Positions 7,551-15,958 of a stretch of DNA of 26,113 nucleotides are shown one piece after another (the stretch's first letter is position 1; the number at the start of each line of letters is the position of its first letter). Under the pieces are notes generated by a model. That model searched no databases. It had not been told where the DNA came from and worked only from the letters and a program-made list of their open reading frames with translations. The DNA lies in the NCBI GenBank assembly GCA_035765135.1, contig DASTYE010000152.1, forward strand, positions 1-26,113, in the 5' to 3' direction. Position numbers and translations under genes: made by a program. Source of the DNA: JAICNG01 sp035765135. Its GTDB lineage: Bacteria; Gemmatimonadota; Gemmatimonadetes; Gemmatimonadales; Gemmatimonadaceae.

Positions 7551-8294
7551 ATGAATGTCGATCTGATCGAGCTATATGGCCACATGGGTTGGTTCGCCAA
7601 GGGCATCGTCTTCGTGATGCTTGGAATGTCCATCTGGTCGCTCACCGTCATGATCCAGAAGTGGTGGTCGCTGCGGAAAGCGCAGGCGGAGACGCGCAAG
7701 TTCGCGCCCGAGTTCTCGCAGTTCCTCGAAGAGGACAACCTCACCGAGGCGATCAAGCTGGCCGAGAGCTACAAGAAGTCGCACGTCGCCCGCGTCCTCG
7801 GTGGCGCGTTAGGCGAGGTTCGGCCCCTGATTCAGGATGGCTCGGTAACGGTCGCCGACATCAACTCGGCGGAGCGTGCGGTCGAGCGCAACATGATGAT
7901 CATTCTCGCCGAGCTGAAGCGCGGTCTCGGCATTCTGGCCACGGTGGGTGCGACGGCGCCGTTCGTCGGTCTGCTCGGCACGACGATGGGTATCGTCAAC
8001 TCCTTCCAGGGGATGGCCACGGCAGGCACGGCCGGTCTCGGCGCCATCTCGGCCGGTATCGCCGAGGCGCTGATCACGACCGCCCTCGGACTCCTCGTCG
8101 CCATTCCGGCGGTGTGGGCGTACAACTACTTCACGACCAAGATCGAGAATCTCACCGTCGAGATGACGTACACCTCGAAGGAGATGATCGACTACCTGAT
8201 CAAGGGTGTCGCCGGCGAGTTCGGCCGCTCCCGGTTCACGCGTGAGTTCAACACGTCGACGGCCACGGGCGGCAACCAGCCGATCACGGGCTGA
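7551..8294 (+). CDS. exbB: ExbB/TolQ-type proton channel subunit
   Basis: 247 aa. It is the MotA/TolQ/ExbB-family channel subunit whose pentamer surrounds an ExbD dimer and uses the proton gradient to drive TonB. Three membrane segments are visible: about 12-35, about 123-150 (GATAPFVGLLGTTMGIVNSF, the family signature) and about 168-195 (EALITTALGLLVAIPAVWAY). The cytoplasmic domain lies between the first two. GGAG lies 13 nt before the ATG. Position between tonB and two exbD genes supports ExbB rather than TolQ. A rare TTA leucine codon at 7809 sits in one of the recurring GCCTAACG octamers. Confidence 0.93.
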   Translation: MNVDLIELYGHMGWFAKGIVFVMLGMSIWSLTVMIQKWWSLRKAQAETRKFAPEFSQFLEEDNLTEAIKLAESYKKSHVARVLGGALGEVRPLIQDGSVTVADINSAERAVERNMMIILAELKRGLGILATVGATAPFVGLLGTTMGIVNSFQGMATAGTAGLGAISAGIAEALITTALGLLVAIPAVWAYNYFTTKIENLTVEMTYTSKEMIDYLIKGVAGEFGRSRFTREFNTSTATGGNQPITG

Positions 8295-8321
8295 CCTAAC
8301 GACGAGCGAGGAGAAGCCGTC

Positions 8322-8807
<486 letters not shown>

Positions 8808-8827
8808 CCCCGGTCGAGGCGCTTCCT

Positions 8828-9247
8828 ATGGGAATGGCTGTTGGGAACGAGGCGGGCGGGCTGCAAAACGAGCCGAACGTCGTGCCGATGATCGACATTC
8901 TGCTCGTGCTGCTGATCATCTTCATGATCATTCAGCCGATGATGCGAAAGGCGATCGATCTGCAGCTTCCGGATCCGACCCCGCAGGCGACGCCGCCGGT
9001 GGCGAACCCCGATCAGATCGTTCTCGAGATCGGTCCGAACATGGTGATGTCGATCAACAAGGAGTCGGTTTCGAAGGATCGTCTCGCGCAGCGGATGAAG
9101 GAGATCTACGACCCGCGCCCGTCGAAAGTCCTCTTCGTAAAAGCGGACGGGACCAACAAGTACCAGGACGTGATCTGGGCGATGGACGTCGCGCGAGGCG
9201 CGGGCGTGAAGGTGATTGGCGTGCCACCAAAGGACGCGGGGAAGTAG
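8828..9247 (+). CDS. exbD: ExbD/TolR-type biopolymer transport protein, second copy
   Basis: 139 aa. It has the same design as the preceding gene: NVVPMIDILLVLLIIFMI with Asp23 in the single membrane helix, then a periplasmic domain with KVLFVKADGTNKYQDVIWAMD. The two ExbD proteins are nearly identical around the membrane Asp but differ in the periplasmic part, for example the Pro-rich segment PDPTPQATPP here. Tandem ExbD genes after one ExbB are common in several phyla and may give a mixed ExbD dimer. A good intrinsic terminator follows 30 bp downstream and closes the group. Confidence 0.92.
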   Translation: MGMAVGNEAGGLQNEPNVVPMIDILLVLLIIFMIIQPMMRKAIDLQLPDPTPQATPPVANPDQIVLEIGPNMVMSINKESVSKDRLAQRMKEIYDPRPSKVLFVKADGTNKYQDVIWAMDVARGAGVKVIGVPPKDAGK

Positions 9248-9277
9248 CGCGTTCCTGAGCAGGACCCCGATGGAAGC

Positions 9278-9316
9278 GGCGGACGAACCCATTCGGGTCG
9301 TCCGCCGTATTATTTT
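9278..9316 (+). terminator. Rho-independent terminator after the exb genes
   Basis: The stem GGCGGACGA-A-CCC (9278-9290) pairs with GGGTCGTCCGCC (9295-9306) with one bulged A and a 4-nt loop, and is followed by GTATTATTTT (9307-9316). This is the best intrinsic terminator in the window. Confidence 0.8.
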
Positions 9317-9322
9317 CAGGGC

Positions 9323-9343
9323 ATGACGCAGGAGATGGGATGA
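9323..9343 (+). other. Possible 6-codon leader ORF before the second tonB-like gene
   Basis: An ATG at 9323, preceded by AGGG, reads MTQEMG and ends in a TGA at 9341-9343 that overlaps the ATG at 9340. The AGGAG at 9329-9333 inside it is the ribosome site of the larger gene. It may be chance. Confidence 0.15.
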
Positions 9344-10182
9344 CGGAGCACCACGACCAGCGGGACGACATCGCGGGAAGTGACGGGCACCGGCGACCGT
9401 ATCGGCCGCCGGCCGGCATGCCGTTGCGCGGGGAAGGGCGCTGGGGCGCGCCGTTCTCGATCGCCGTGCACGTCGTGCTGATCTTCCTGCTCGTCACGCC
9501 GTTCTTCGCGCATGCGATCGCGCCCGAGCTCTTTCCCGGCGGGGGTTTTGGCCCCGCCGGAGGCGGCGGCGGTGGCAGAGGAGGCTCAGGAGGCTGGCGG
9601 CCCGAGCCCATCGAGCCCGAGGGGCTTCGCTATGTGCGCGTGGGGCCGGAGCCGCCGCCCGCGGAGACTACCGAGCCAAGTACCGAGGCGGTGCCCCCGC
9701 CGGTTCCAAAAGAGGAGCCACCGCCCCCGACACCCGAGCCGCCGGCAGCAGAGCTCGAGGCAGAGGAGCCTCGAGCAGATGCCGCGCCGCTCCCAGGCGC
9801 AGGAGGCGGAACAGGGAACGACGGCACCGCCGGTACCGGACCGGGAACTGGTGGGGGCACGGGATCGGGAGTCGGGACGGGCACGGGGTCGGCGAATGGA
9901 CCAGGGACGGGCGGCGGCGTGGGGCGCGACTACCTGCCGACGCCCGATTTCCTTCCGCTCCCTCCCGAGCCGCGTCCTGGCCGAGTGCGGGGCAGATCGA
10001 TCGCCGTGACGTTCTCCGTGAACGAGCGCGGTGAGATCACGAGCCTCGACTTCGCCAGCACCGGTGACCGCGGCTACGATCGCAAAGTCCGCGAGCGTCT
10101 GCGCGAGGCGAAATTCCGCCCTGCCGTCGGTCCGACTGGCCAACCGATCGCGGCGACTTTCCCCATCACGTTCCAGCTATAG
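9340..10182 (+). CDS. TonB-like periplasm-spanning protein with Gly-rich and Pro-rich linkers
   Basis: 280 aa. A single membrane anchor (about 38-58) again has the S-x3-H pattern (Ser40, His44) of TonB. Next come a Gly-rich patch (67-86), a Pro/Glu-rich stretch (101-150) and a low-complexity Gly/Thr stretch (151-195). A TonB C-terminal-type domain closes it (about 210-280), with SIAVTFSVNERGEITS and RERLREAKFRPAVG. It probably crosses the periplasm as an alternative TonB (or TolA-like) arm using the neighbouring ExbB/ExbD motor. A terminator lies between it and exbD, so it may be expressed separately or by readthrough. AGGAG precedes the start. The double linker is unusual for TonB, and binding partners are unknown. 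Confidence 0.8.
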   Translation: MTEHHDQRDDIAGSDGHRRPYRPPAGMPLRGEGRWGAPFSIAVHVVLIFLLVTPFFAHAIAPELFPGGGFGPAGGGGGGRGGSGGWRPEPIEPEGLRYVRVGPEPPPAETTEPSTEAVPPPVPKEEPPPPTPEPPAAELEAEEPRADAAPLPGAGGGTGNDGTAGTGPGTGGGTGSGVGTGTGSANGPGTGGGVGRDYLPTPDFLPLPPEPRPGRVRGRSIAVTFSVNERGEITSLDFASTGDRGYDRKVRERLREAKFRPAVGPTGQPIAATFPITFQL

Positions 10183-10192
10183 CAGGTGAAGG

Positions 10193-10221
10193 GAGGACCT
10201 CAGAAGATATCCGCGGTCCTC
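10193..10221 (+). terminator. Possible hairpin terminator after the second tonB-like gene
   Basis: GAGGACC (10193-10199) and GGTCCTC (10215-10221) form a 7-bp stem with a 15-nt loop, 10 nt after the stop codon. No T-run follows, so the call is weak. Confidence 0.3.
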
Positions 10222-10314
10222 ATTCTCCAGTCCTCGTTGCCGTCTCACTAGCCTTCCCAGAAGAGCGACATTACCTTCTGGCGGCTTTGCCCTGATCGCC
10301 CGGCCTAACCCTCC

Positions 10315-10326
10315 GTGCCGCGGCAC
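10315..10326. promoter_or_regulatory. 12-bp palindrome upstream of the first APC permease
   Basis: GTGCCGCGGCAC is a perfect palindrome 23 nt before the ATG at 10350, in the leader of the permease/pyrophosphatase group. It could be an operator, but short GC-only palindromes are common in such DNA. Confidence 0.2.
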
Positions 10327-10349
10327 TTTGCTCTGGGAACGAGGAGCTC

Positions 10350-11867
10350 ATGACCAGCGTGGCCACCACCGACCGCGTGACCGAGTCGCAGGCGCAGTCG
10401 GAGTTCGTCAAGGCGATGACGCTGACCGATGCGACAATGCTCGTGGCCGGTTCGATGATCGGCTCCGGCATCTTCATCGTCTCGGCCGACATCGCGCGCG
10501 TCGTCGGATCTCCCTTTTGGCTGATCATGGCGTGGGTCGCCACCGGGGTGATCACGCTGCTCGGAGCTCTGGCGTACGGGGAGCTCGCGGCGATGTACCC
10601 CCGAGCCGGCGGTCAGTACGTGTTTCTCCGCGAGGCGATGGGTCCACTCATGGGATTTCTCTACGGGTGGACCCTTTTCATTGTCATCCAGACAGGGACG
10701 ATCGCCGCCGTCGCCGTCGCGTTCGGGCGGTTCCTCGGCGTGCTCTGGCCATCGATCACGCCTGACCGTTTCGCGTGGTTTCCGCAAGCGGACGTCTGCG
10801 TCTCGTGGCTCGGATGTCGTGACGCCGCGACACAGGCGATTCAGCTGGGGCTGACTCCGCAGCGGTTGATCGCTCTGCTGTCAGTGTGGCTCCTGACGTG
10901 GATCAACCTTCGCGGCGTACGCGAGGGGAAGATCATCCAGACGAGCCTCACCCTCGTCAAGACGGGCGCCCTGGCGCTGCTCATCCTGCTCGGCCTAACG
11001 ATTGGGCGGAATGCCAGCGCCATCGCGGCGAACTTCGGGGCCGGCGCGTTCATGGGGAGTGTCGATGTCACCGGCGTGTTCGTCATCGCCTTCGGGACGG
11101 CGCTGGTCGGCTCGCTCTTCTCCAGTGACGCCTGGAACAACGTGACGTTCGCGGCGGCGGAGGTGAAGGACGCGAGGCGGAATCTGCCGCGCGCGCTGGC
11201 GATGGGGACGGGACTCGTCACGCTCCTCTACATCCTCGCCAACTTCGCCTATCTCAGCGTCCTTCCGCTGCAGGGCGACCCGAGCGGGGCGACGGTCATC
11301 GATCGCGGCATCCAGTACGCCACGCAGGATCGCGTCGGTACGGCCGCCGCCGAGGTGATCTTTGGTCCCGCCGGCGTCGTGATCATGGCGATCGCGATTC
11401 TGATCTCGACGTTCGGGTGCAACAACGGTCTGATCCTCGCCGGGGCGCGCGTGTACTGGGCGATGGCGCGCGATGGCCTTTTCTTCCGCCGCGCCGGCGC
11501 GCTGAGCAAGCACCACGTCCCGTCCACCGCGCTCGTCGTGCAGGCGATCTGGACGACGCTGCTCTGCCTCACCGGCACGTACGGCCAGCTCCTCAACTAC
11601 GTTATCTTTGCCGCGCTGGTGTTCTACGTGCTCACGACGATCGGCCTGTTCATTCTTCGCAGGACCCGGCCCGACGCCGAGCGTCCGTATCGCGCCATCG
11701 GCTATCCGGTGCTGCCGGCGCTCTACATCGTGCTGGCCGCGGCCGTGGCGATCATTCTGCTCCTCTCCGAGCGCACGCGCACCGAGGCCGTCGGTGGTCT
11801 CGTGCTCGTGCTGATCGGCGTTCCCGTGTACTTCCTCTGGCGCTCGCTCGAGCGGACGCCAGCGTAG
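10350..11867 (+). CDS. APC-superfamily amino acid permease (LAT-like)
   Basis: 505 aa, about 12 membrane helices. The N-terminal signature MLVAGSMIGSGIFIVSADIA is the unwound helix 1 that binds the amino acid backbone in APC transporters. GALAYGELAAMYPRAGGQYV in helix 3 is also typical. The general pattern resembles bacterial LAT-type exchangers such as SteT; the substrate cannot be told. GAGGAG lies just before the ATG. It is the first of four tightly spaced transporter genes, with only 27 bp to the pyrophosphatase. A CTA leucine codon at 10995 lies in a GCCTAACG octamer. Confidence 0.9.
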   Translation: MTSVATTDRVTESQAQSEFVKAMTLTDATMLVAGSMIGSGIFIVSADIARVVGSPFWLIMAWVATGVITLLGALAYGELAAMYPRAGGQYVFLREAMGPLMGFLYGWTLFIVIQTGTIAAVAVAFGRFLGVLWPSITPDRFAWFPQADVCVSWLGCRDAATQAIQLGLTPQRLIALLSVWLLTWINLRGVREGKIIQTSLTLVKTGALALLILLGLTIGRNASAIAANFGAGAFMGSVDVTGVFVIAFGTALVGSLFSSDAWNNVTFAAAEVKDARRNLPRALAMGTGLVTLLYILANFAYLSVLPLQGDPSGATVIDRGIQYATQDRVGTAAAEVIFGPAGVVIMAIAILISTFGCNNGLILAGARVYWAMARDGLFFRRAGALSKHHVPSTALVVQAIWTTLLCLTGTYGQLLNYVIFAALVFYVLTTIGLFILRRTRPDAERPYRAIGYPVLPALYIVLAAAVAIILLLSERTRTEAVGGLVLVLIGVPVYFLWRSLERTPA

Positions 11868-11894
11868 ATCGTCAACTCCAGGAGATCTTCACCG

Positions 11895-14438
11895 ATGTCG
11901 ATTCGGATGGACACCGTACGTCGTGCCCTCCCGTCGTTGTGGACGTGCCTCACGATGTTCGCCGCCCTGTTCGTTCCCCCAGCCCTCGTCGCGCAGGAAG
12001 CCGCTCAGGCACACCGACCCGGCGGGGAAGCCAACCTCGTCATCCCCGATCTGAGCAGCGTCGAGTTCCTGGGGATGCCCGGGCACACGCTCCTCATGAC
12101 CGGCCTCGGCGTCTGCGCACTCGGCCTGCTCTTCGGCCTGGTGATCTATGGGCAGCTCAAGCGCCTCGCCGTGCACGAGGCGATGCGGGAGATCTCCGAG
12201 CTGATCTACGAGACGTGCAAGACGTATCTCATTACCCAGGGGAAGTTCCTGCTCGTGCTCTGGCTGTTCATTGGCGCCATCGTCTCGCTGTACTTCGGAA
12301 AGCTCGCGGCGACGGTGGATCCGGTCACGGGTGCGGTCACGCATGGATTTCCGCTGACGAAGCTGCTCGTGATCCTGCTGTTCAGTCTCGTCGGCATGGC
12401 GGGGAGCTACATGGTGGCGTGGTTCGGCATCCGCGTGAACACGTTCGCCAACTCGCGCACCGCGTTCGCGTCGCTCAAGGGCAAGCCGTACCCGTGCTAC
12501 GCCATTCCGCTCCGCGCGGGGATGAGCATCGGGATGCTGCTGATCAGCGTCGAGCTGCTGCTGATGCTCTTCATCCTGCTGTTCGTGCCGGCCGACTATG
12601 CGGGTCCGTGCTTCATCGGCTTCGCCATCGGCGAATCGCTCGGTGCGGCGGCGCTTCGCGTCGCCGGCGGCATCTTCACGAAGATCGCCGACATTGGCGC
12701 CGATCTCATGAAGATCGTGTTCAAGATCAAGGAGGACGACGCGCGCAACCCGGGCGTCATCTCCGATTGCACCGGTGACAACGCCGGCGATTCGGTGGGA
12801 CCGAGCGCGGATGGGTTCGAGACATACGGCGTCACCGGTGTCGCACTCATCTCCTTCATTCTGCTCGGCATCACTCCGGCCGTCTCGGGACCGGACTTCG
12901 CCGCCGTGCAGGTGCAGCTGCTCGTCTGGATCTTCATGATGCGCGTCGTGATGGTGATCGCGAGCGGCGCGTCGTACCTGATCAACGAGGCGATCGCGAA
13001 GGCGCGATACGGCCACGCGGATCGGATGAACTTCGAGACACCGCTGACTTCGCTGGTGTGGCTGACGTCGATTGTCTCCGTGGGGCTCACGTACCTGTCG
13101 TCGTACCTGCTCATTCCCGAGCTGGGCGACGGCACGCTCTGGTGGAAGCTCTCGACGATCATCACCTGTGGAACGTTGGCGGGCGCGATCATCCCCGAGC
13201 TGGTCAAGATCTTCACATCGGTCCACTCGGCGCACACCAAGGAAGTGGTGACGTCGTCGCGGCAGGGTGGGGCATCACTCAACATCCTCTCCGGATTCGT
13301 CGCCGGCAATTTCTCGGCGTTCTGGCTGGGCATGGCGATCATGGGGCTGATGTCCATCGCCTACCTGGTGAGCACGCAGGGGCTCGGCGCGATCATGATG
13401 GCGCCGGCTGTCTTCGCGTTCGGACTCGTGGCCTTCGGGTTCCTGGGAATGGGTCCGGTCACCATCGCCGTCGACTCGTATGGCCCGGTCACCGACAACG
13501 CGCAGTCGGTGTACGAGCTCTCGATGATCGAGGACGTGCCGAACGTGAGGGAGCAGGTGCGCCGCGACTTCGGGTTCGACGTTCAGTTCGAGAGGGCGAA
13601 GCACCTCCTCGAAGAGAACGACGGAGCCGGCAACACCTTCAAGGCCACCGCGAAACCGGTGCTCATCGGAACGGCGGTCGTCGGCGCCACGACGATGATC
13701 TTCTCGATCATCATGGTGCTGACCAACGGCCTCCAGGCGGAGCTGCTCGCGAACCTCTCGATCCTCCACCCGCCGTTCCTGCTCGGTCTCATTACCGGCG
13801 GTGCGGTGATCTACTGGTTCACCGGCGCATCGACGCAGGCGGTGACCACGGGTGCGTATCGCGCGGTCGAGTTCATCAAGGCGAACATCCGGCTCGAAGG
13901 GGTGGTCAAGGCCTCAGTCGCGGACAGCAAGAAGGTCGTCGAGATCTGCACGCAATACGCGCAGAAGGGAATGTTCAACATCTTCCTCACGGTGTTCTTC
14001 GCGACACTCGCCTTTGCCTTCGTCGAGCCCTACTTCTTCATTGGATACCTCGTGTCGATCGCGCTCTTCGGATTGTACCAGGCGATCTTCATGGCCAACG
14101 CCGGTGGCGCATGGGACAACGCGAAGAAAATCGTCGAGGTCGATCTGAAGATGAAGGGAACCGAGCTGCACGCGGCGACGGTCGTCGGCGACACGGTCGG
14201 TGATCCGTTCAAGGACACGTCGTCGGTGGCGCTCAACCCGATCATCAAGTTCACGACGCTGTTCGGGCTGCTCGCGGTCGAGCTGGCGGTGTCGCTGACG
14301 GCGCAGCGTGGCTCCACGTTCTCGCACATCCTCGCGGCGATCTTCCTCGCGGCGTCGCTCTTCTTCGTCTACCGCAGCTTCTACAAGATGCGAATCGAAG
14401 TCGCGGAAACGGTGGCTCGAGTGCGCGCGGCCGCGTGA
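11895..14438 (+). CDS. hppA: Membrane-bound ion-translocating pyrophosphatase, divergent type
   Basis: 847 aa, larger than the usual 670-770. It hydrolyses pyrophosphate and pumps H+ and/or Na+ out of the cytoplasm. Residues 1-35 look like a signal peptide or extra helix. Family motifs: GGIFTKIADIGAD (258-270), EDDARNP, DCTGDNAGDS (291-300; the usual form is DNVGDNVGD), GPVTDNAQSVYEL (530-542), GNTFKA (579-584), GGAWDNAKK (737-745) and VGDTVGDPFKDT (764-775). Lys583 in GNTxKA marks K+-independent enzymes; K+-dependent ones have Ala. The loop between DNA and GNT is about 18 residues longer than usual. These differences suggest the divergent M-PPase lineage, some of which are Na+-regulated H+ pumps; ion choice cannot be read here. 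The stop overlaps the next gene's GTG start. Confidence 0.9.
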   Translation: MSIRMDTVRRALPSLWTCLTMFAALFVPPALVAQEAAQAHRPGGEANLVIPDLSSVEFLGMPGHTLLMTGLGVCALGLLFGLVIYGQLKRLAVHEAMREISELIYETCKTYLITQGKFLLVLWLFIGAIVSLYFGKLAATVDPVTGAVTHGFPLTKLLVILLFSLVGMAGSYMVAWFGIRVNTFANSRTAFASLKGKPYPCYAIPLRAGMSIGMLLISVELLLMLFILLFVPADYAGPCFIGFAIGESLGAAALRVAGGIFTKIADIGADLMKIVFKIKEDDARNPGVISDCTGDNAGDSVGPSADGFETYGVTGVALISFILLGITPAVSGPDFAAVQVQLLVWIFMMRVVMVIASGASYLINEAIAKARYGHADRMNFETPLTSLVWLTSIVSVGLTYLSSYLLIPELGDGTLWWKLSTIITCGTLAGAIIPELVKIFTSVHSAHTKEVVTSSRQGGASLNILSGFVAGNFSAFWLGMAIMGLMSIAYLVSTQGLGAIMMAPAVFAFGLVAFGFLGMGPVTIAVDSYGPVTDNAQSVYELSMIEDVPNVREQVRRDFGFDVQFERAKHLLEENDGAGNTFKATAKPVLIGTAVVGATTMIFSIIMVLTNGLQAELLANLSILHPPFLLGLITGGAVIYWFTGASTQAVTTGAYRAVEFIKANIRLEGVVKASVADSKKVVEICTQYAQKGMFNIFLTVFFATLAFAFVEPYFFIGYLVSIALFGLYQAIFMANAGGAWDNAKKIVEVDLKMKGTELHAATVVGDTVGDPFKDTSSVALNPIIKFTTLFGLLAVELAVSLTAQRGSTFSHILAAIFLAASLFFVYRSFYKMRIEVAETVARVRAAA

Positions 14439-15958
14439 GTCTCCGTACGCTCTTCGGACGGAAGCCGATCGCCGAGCTGCTGCCGGCGACGGAGGATTTG
14501 CCGCACACGTTGAGGCGGGCGCTGGGCGCGGGCGACCTCGTCATGCTCGCGATCGGGGCCGTGATTGGTGCGGGGATCTTCTCGTCGATCGGCACAGCAG
14601 CCGCCGGCGAGGTGCTTCCGTCGGGAGAGGTCGTGCGCTACGGCGCGGGGCCCGCGCTCGTCATCTCCTTCATCCTGCTCGGAGCCGTCTGCGCGCTTGC
14701 CGGTCTCTGCTACGCGGAGCTGGCGTCGATGATTCCGCAGGCAGGAAGCGCGTACGCGTACTCCTACGCGACGCTGGGCGAAGTCATCGCCTGGATCATC
14801 GGGTGGGATCTCATCCTCGAGTACGCCGTCGGGAACATCGCGGTCGCGATCGCCTGGAGCGGCTACTTCAGCTCGTTCATCAGCGCGTTTGGCGTGAGCT
14901 TCCCCGATTGGCTCACGCACGGATACCGGACGGCGTTGCTCAGCTCCGATCCGGCAGTCCACGGCCTGCTCGAGACGGCCCCGCGTGTTTTCGGCATCCC
15001 CGTGCTCCTGAACGTCCCGGCGTTCGTGATCGTCATGCTGATCACGTGGCTGCTCTATATCGGCGTCAAGGAGAGCGTCCGCGCGAACAACATCATGGTG
15101 GTCATCAAGCTGCTCGTGCTTGGGTTGTTCGTGGTCGTCGGCGCGATGAACATCGACAGCGCCAACTACACCCCCTTCGCGCCCAACGGGTGGAGAGGAA
15201 TCCACCAGGGTGCGGCGATTGTCTTCTTCGCTTACATCGGCTTCGATGCCATCTCCACCGCCGCGGAAGAGACGAAGAACCCGCAGCGGAACATGCCCAT
15301 CGGGATCCTCGGCGGGTTGGCGATCTGTACCCTCATCTACGTGATCGTCGGGGTCGTGGCGACGGGGCTCGTACCGTACCAGCAGCTCCGAGCGGCCGAT
15401 CCATTGGCGCGCGCGCTCGAGGTCGCCGGCCTGCCGATCGCCAGCTGGTTTGTCGCGTTTGGCGCCGTGGTCTCGTTGACTGCCGTGCTCCTCGTCTTCC
15501 AGTACGGGCAGCCGCGCATCTTCTTCGCGATGGCGCGCGACGGGTTGCTCCCGAAGTTCGCCTCGAAGGTCCATCCAAAATACCGCACGCCTCACATCAC
15601 GACGGTCATCACCGGCCTCGTGGTTGCGTTCGGCAGTCTCGTGCTCGACGAGAACGAGATTTACGACCTCACGAACATCGGGACGCTGTTCGCGTTCGCG
15701 ATCGTTTGCGTGGGGGTGATGGTGCTTCGGTTCAAGGAGCCCGAGCGGCCACGGCCATTCCGCGTGCCCGGTATCTGGATCGTCGGGACGGTTGGCGCGG
15801 CGGCGTGCCTTTACGTCATGAAGGGGCTGCCGGTGCGCGCCTGGGAACGATTTGGCATCTGGATGCTCGTCGGGATCCTGCTGTACTTTGCCTACGGCTA
15901 CCGCAACTCGTTGCTGCGGCGCCGCGCGTCAACCTCGGTGGAGCGGAGCGATGGCTGA
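14435..15958 (+). CDS. APC-superfamily amino acid permease (CAT-like)
   Basis: 507 aa with a GTG start that overlaps the pyrophosphatase stop (GTGA), so translation is probably coupled. About 12 helices; the substrate-helix signature is MLAIGAVIGAGIFSSIGTA, and helix 3 has LCYAELASMIPQAGSAYAYS. This pattern matches bacterial CAT-type (YfnA/GkApcT-like) transporters, which import amino acids with H+. The C-terminus overlaps the next gene by 8 nt. The two APC permeases in this group are from different subfamilies (compare the one at 10350), so they are not a recent duplication. Confidence 0.9.
   Translation: MSLRTLFGRKPIAELLPATEDLPHTLRRALGAGDLVMLAIGAVIGAGIFSSIGTAAAGEVLPSGEVVRYGAGPALVISFILLGAVCALAGLCYAELASMIPQAGSAYAYSYATLGEVIAWIIGWDLILEYAVGNIAVAIAWSGYFSSFISAFGVSFPDWLTHGYRTALLSSDPAVHGLLETAPRVFGIPVLLNVPAFVIVMLITWLLYIGVKESVRANNIMVVIKLLVLGLFVVVGAMNIDSANYTPFAPNGWRGIHQGAAIVFFAYIGFDAISTAAEETKNPQRNMPIGILGGLAICTLIYVIVGVVATGLVPYQQLRAADPLARALEVAGLPIASWFVAFGAVVSLTAVLLVFQYGQPRIFFAMARDGLLPKFASKVHPKYRTPHITTVITGLVVAFGSLVLDENEIYDLTNIGTLFAFAIVCVGVMVLRFKEPERPRPFRVPGIWIVGTVGAAACLYVMKGLPVRAWERFGIWMLVGILLYFAYGYRNSLLRRRASTSVERSDG

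Noticed and set aside
11889..13235. Minus-strand frame of 448 codons opposite the pyrophosphatase gene
   Set aside because: Composition is dominated by Arg, Asp, His and Glu, as expected for the reverse of a membrane-protein gene in GC-rich DNA; no fold or ribosome site.
15852..15950. Upstream extension of the SDF symporter to an earlier in-frame start
   Set aside because: The extra 33 residues are Cys/Ser/Arg-rich and overlap the permease gene; the ATG at 15951 has a ribosome site and begins the family sequence.
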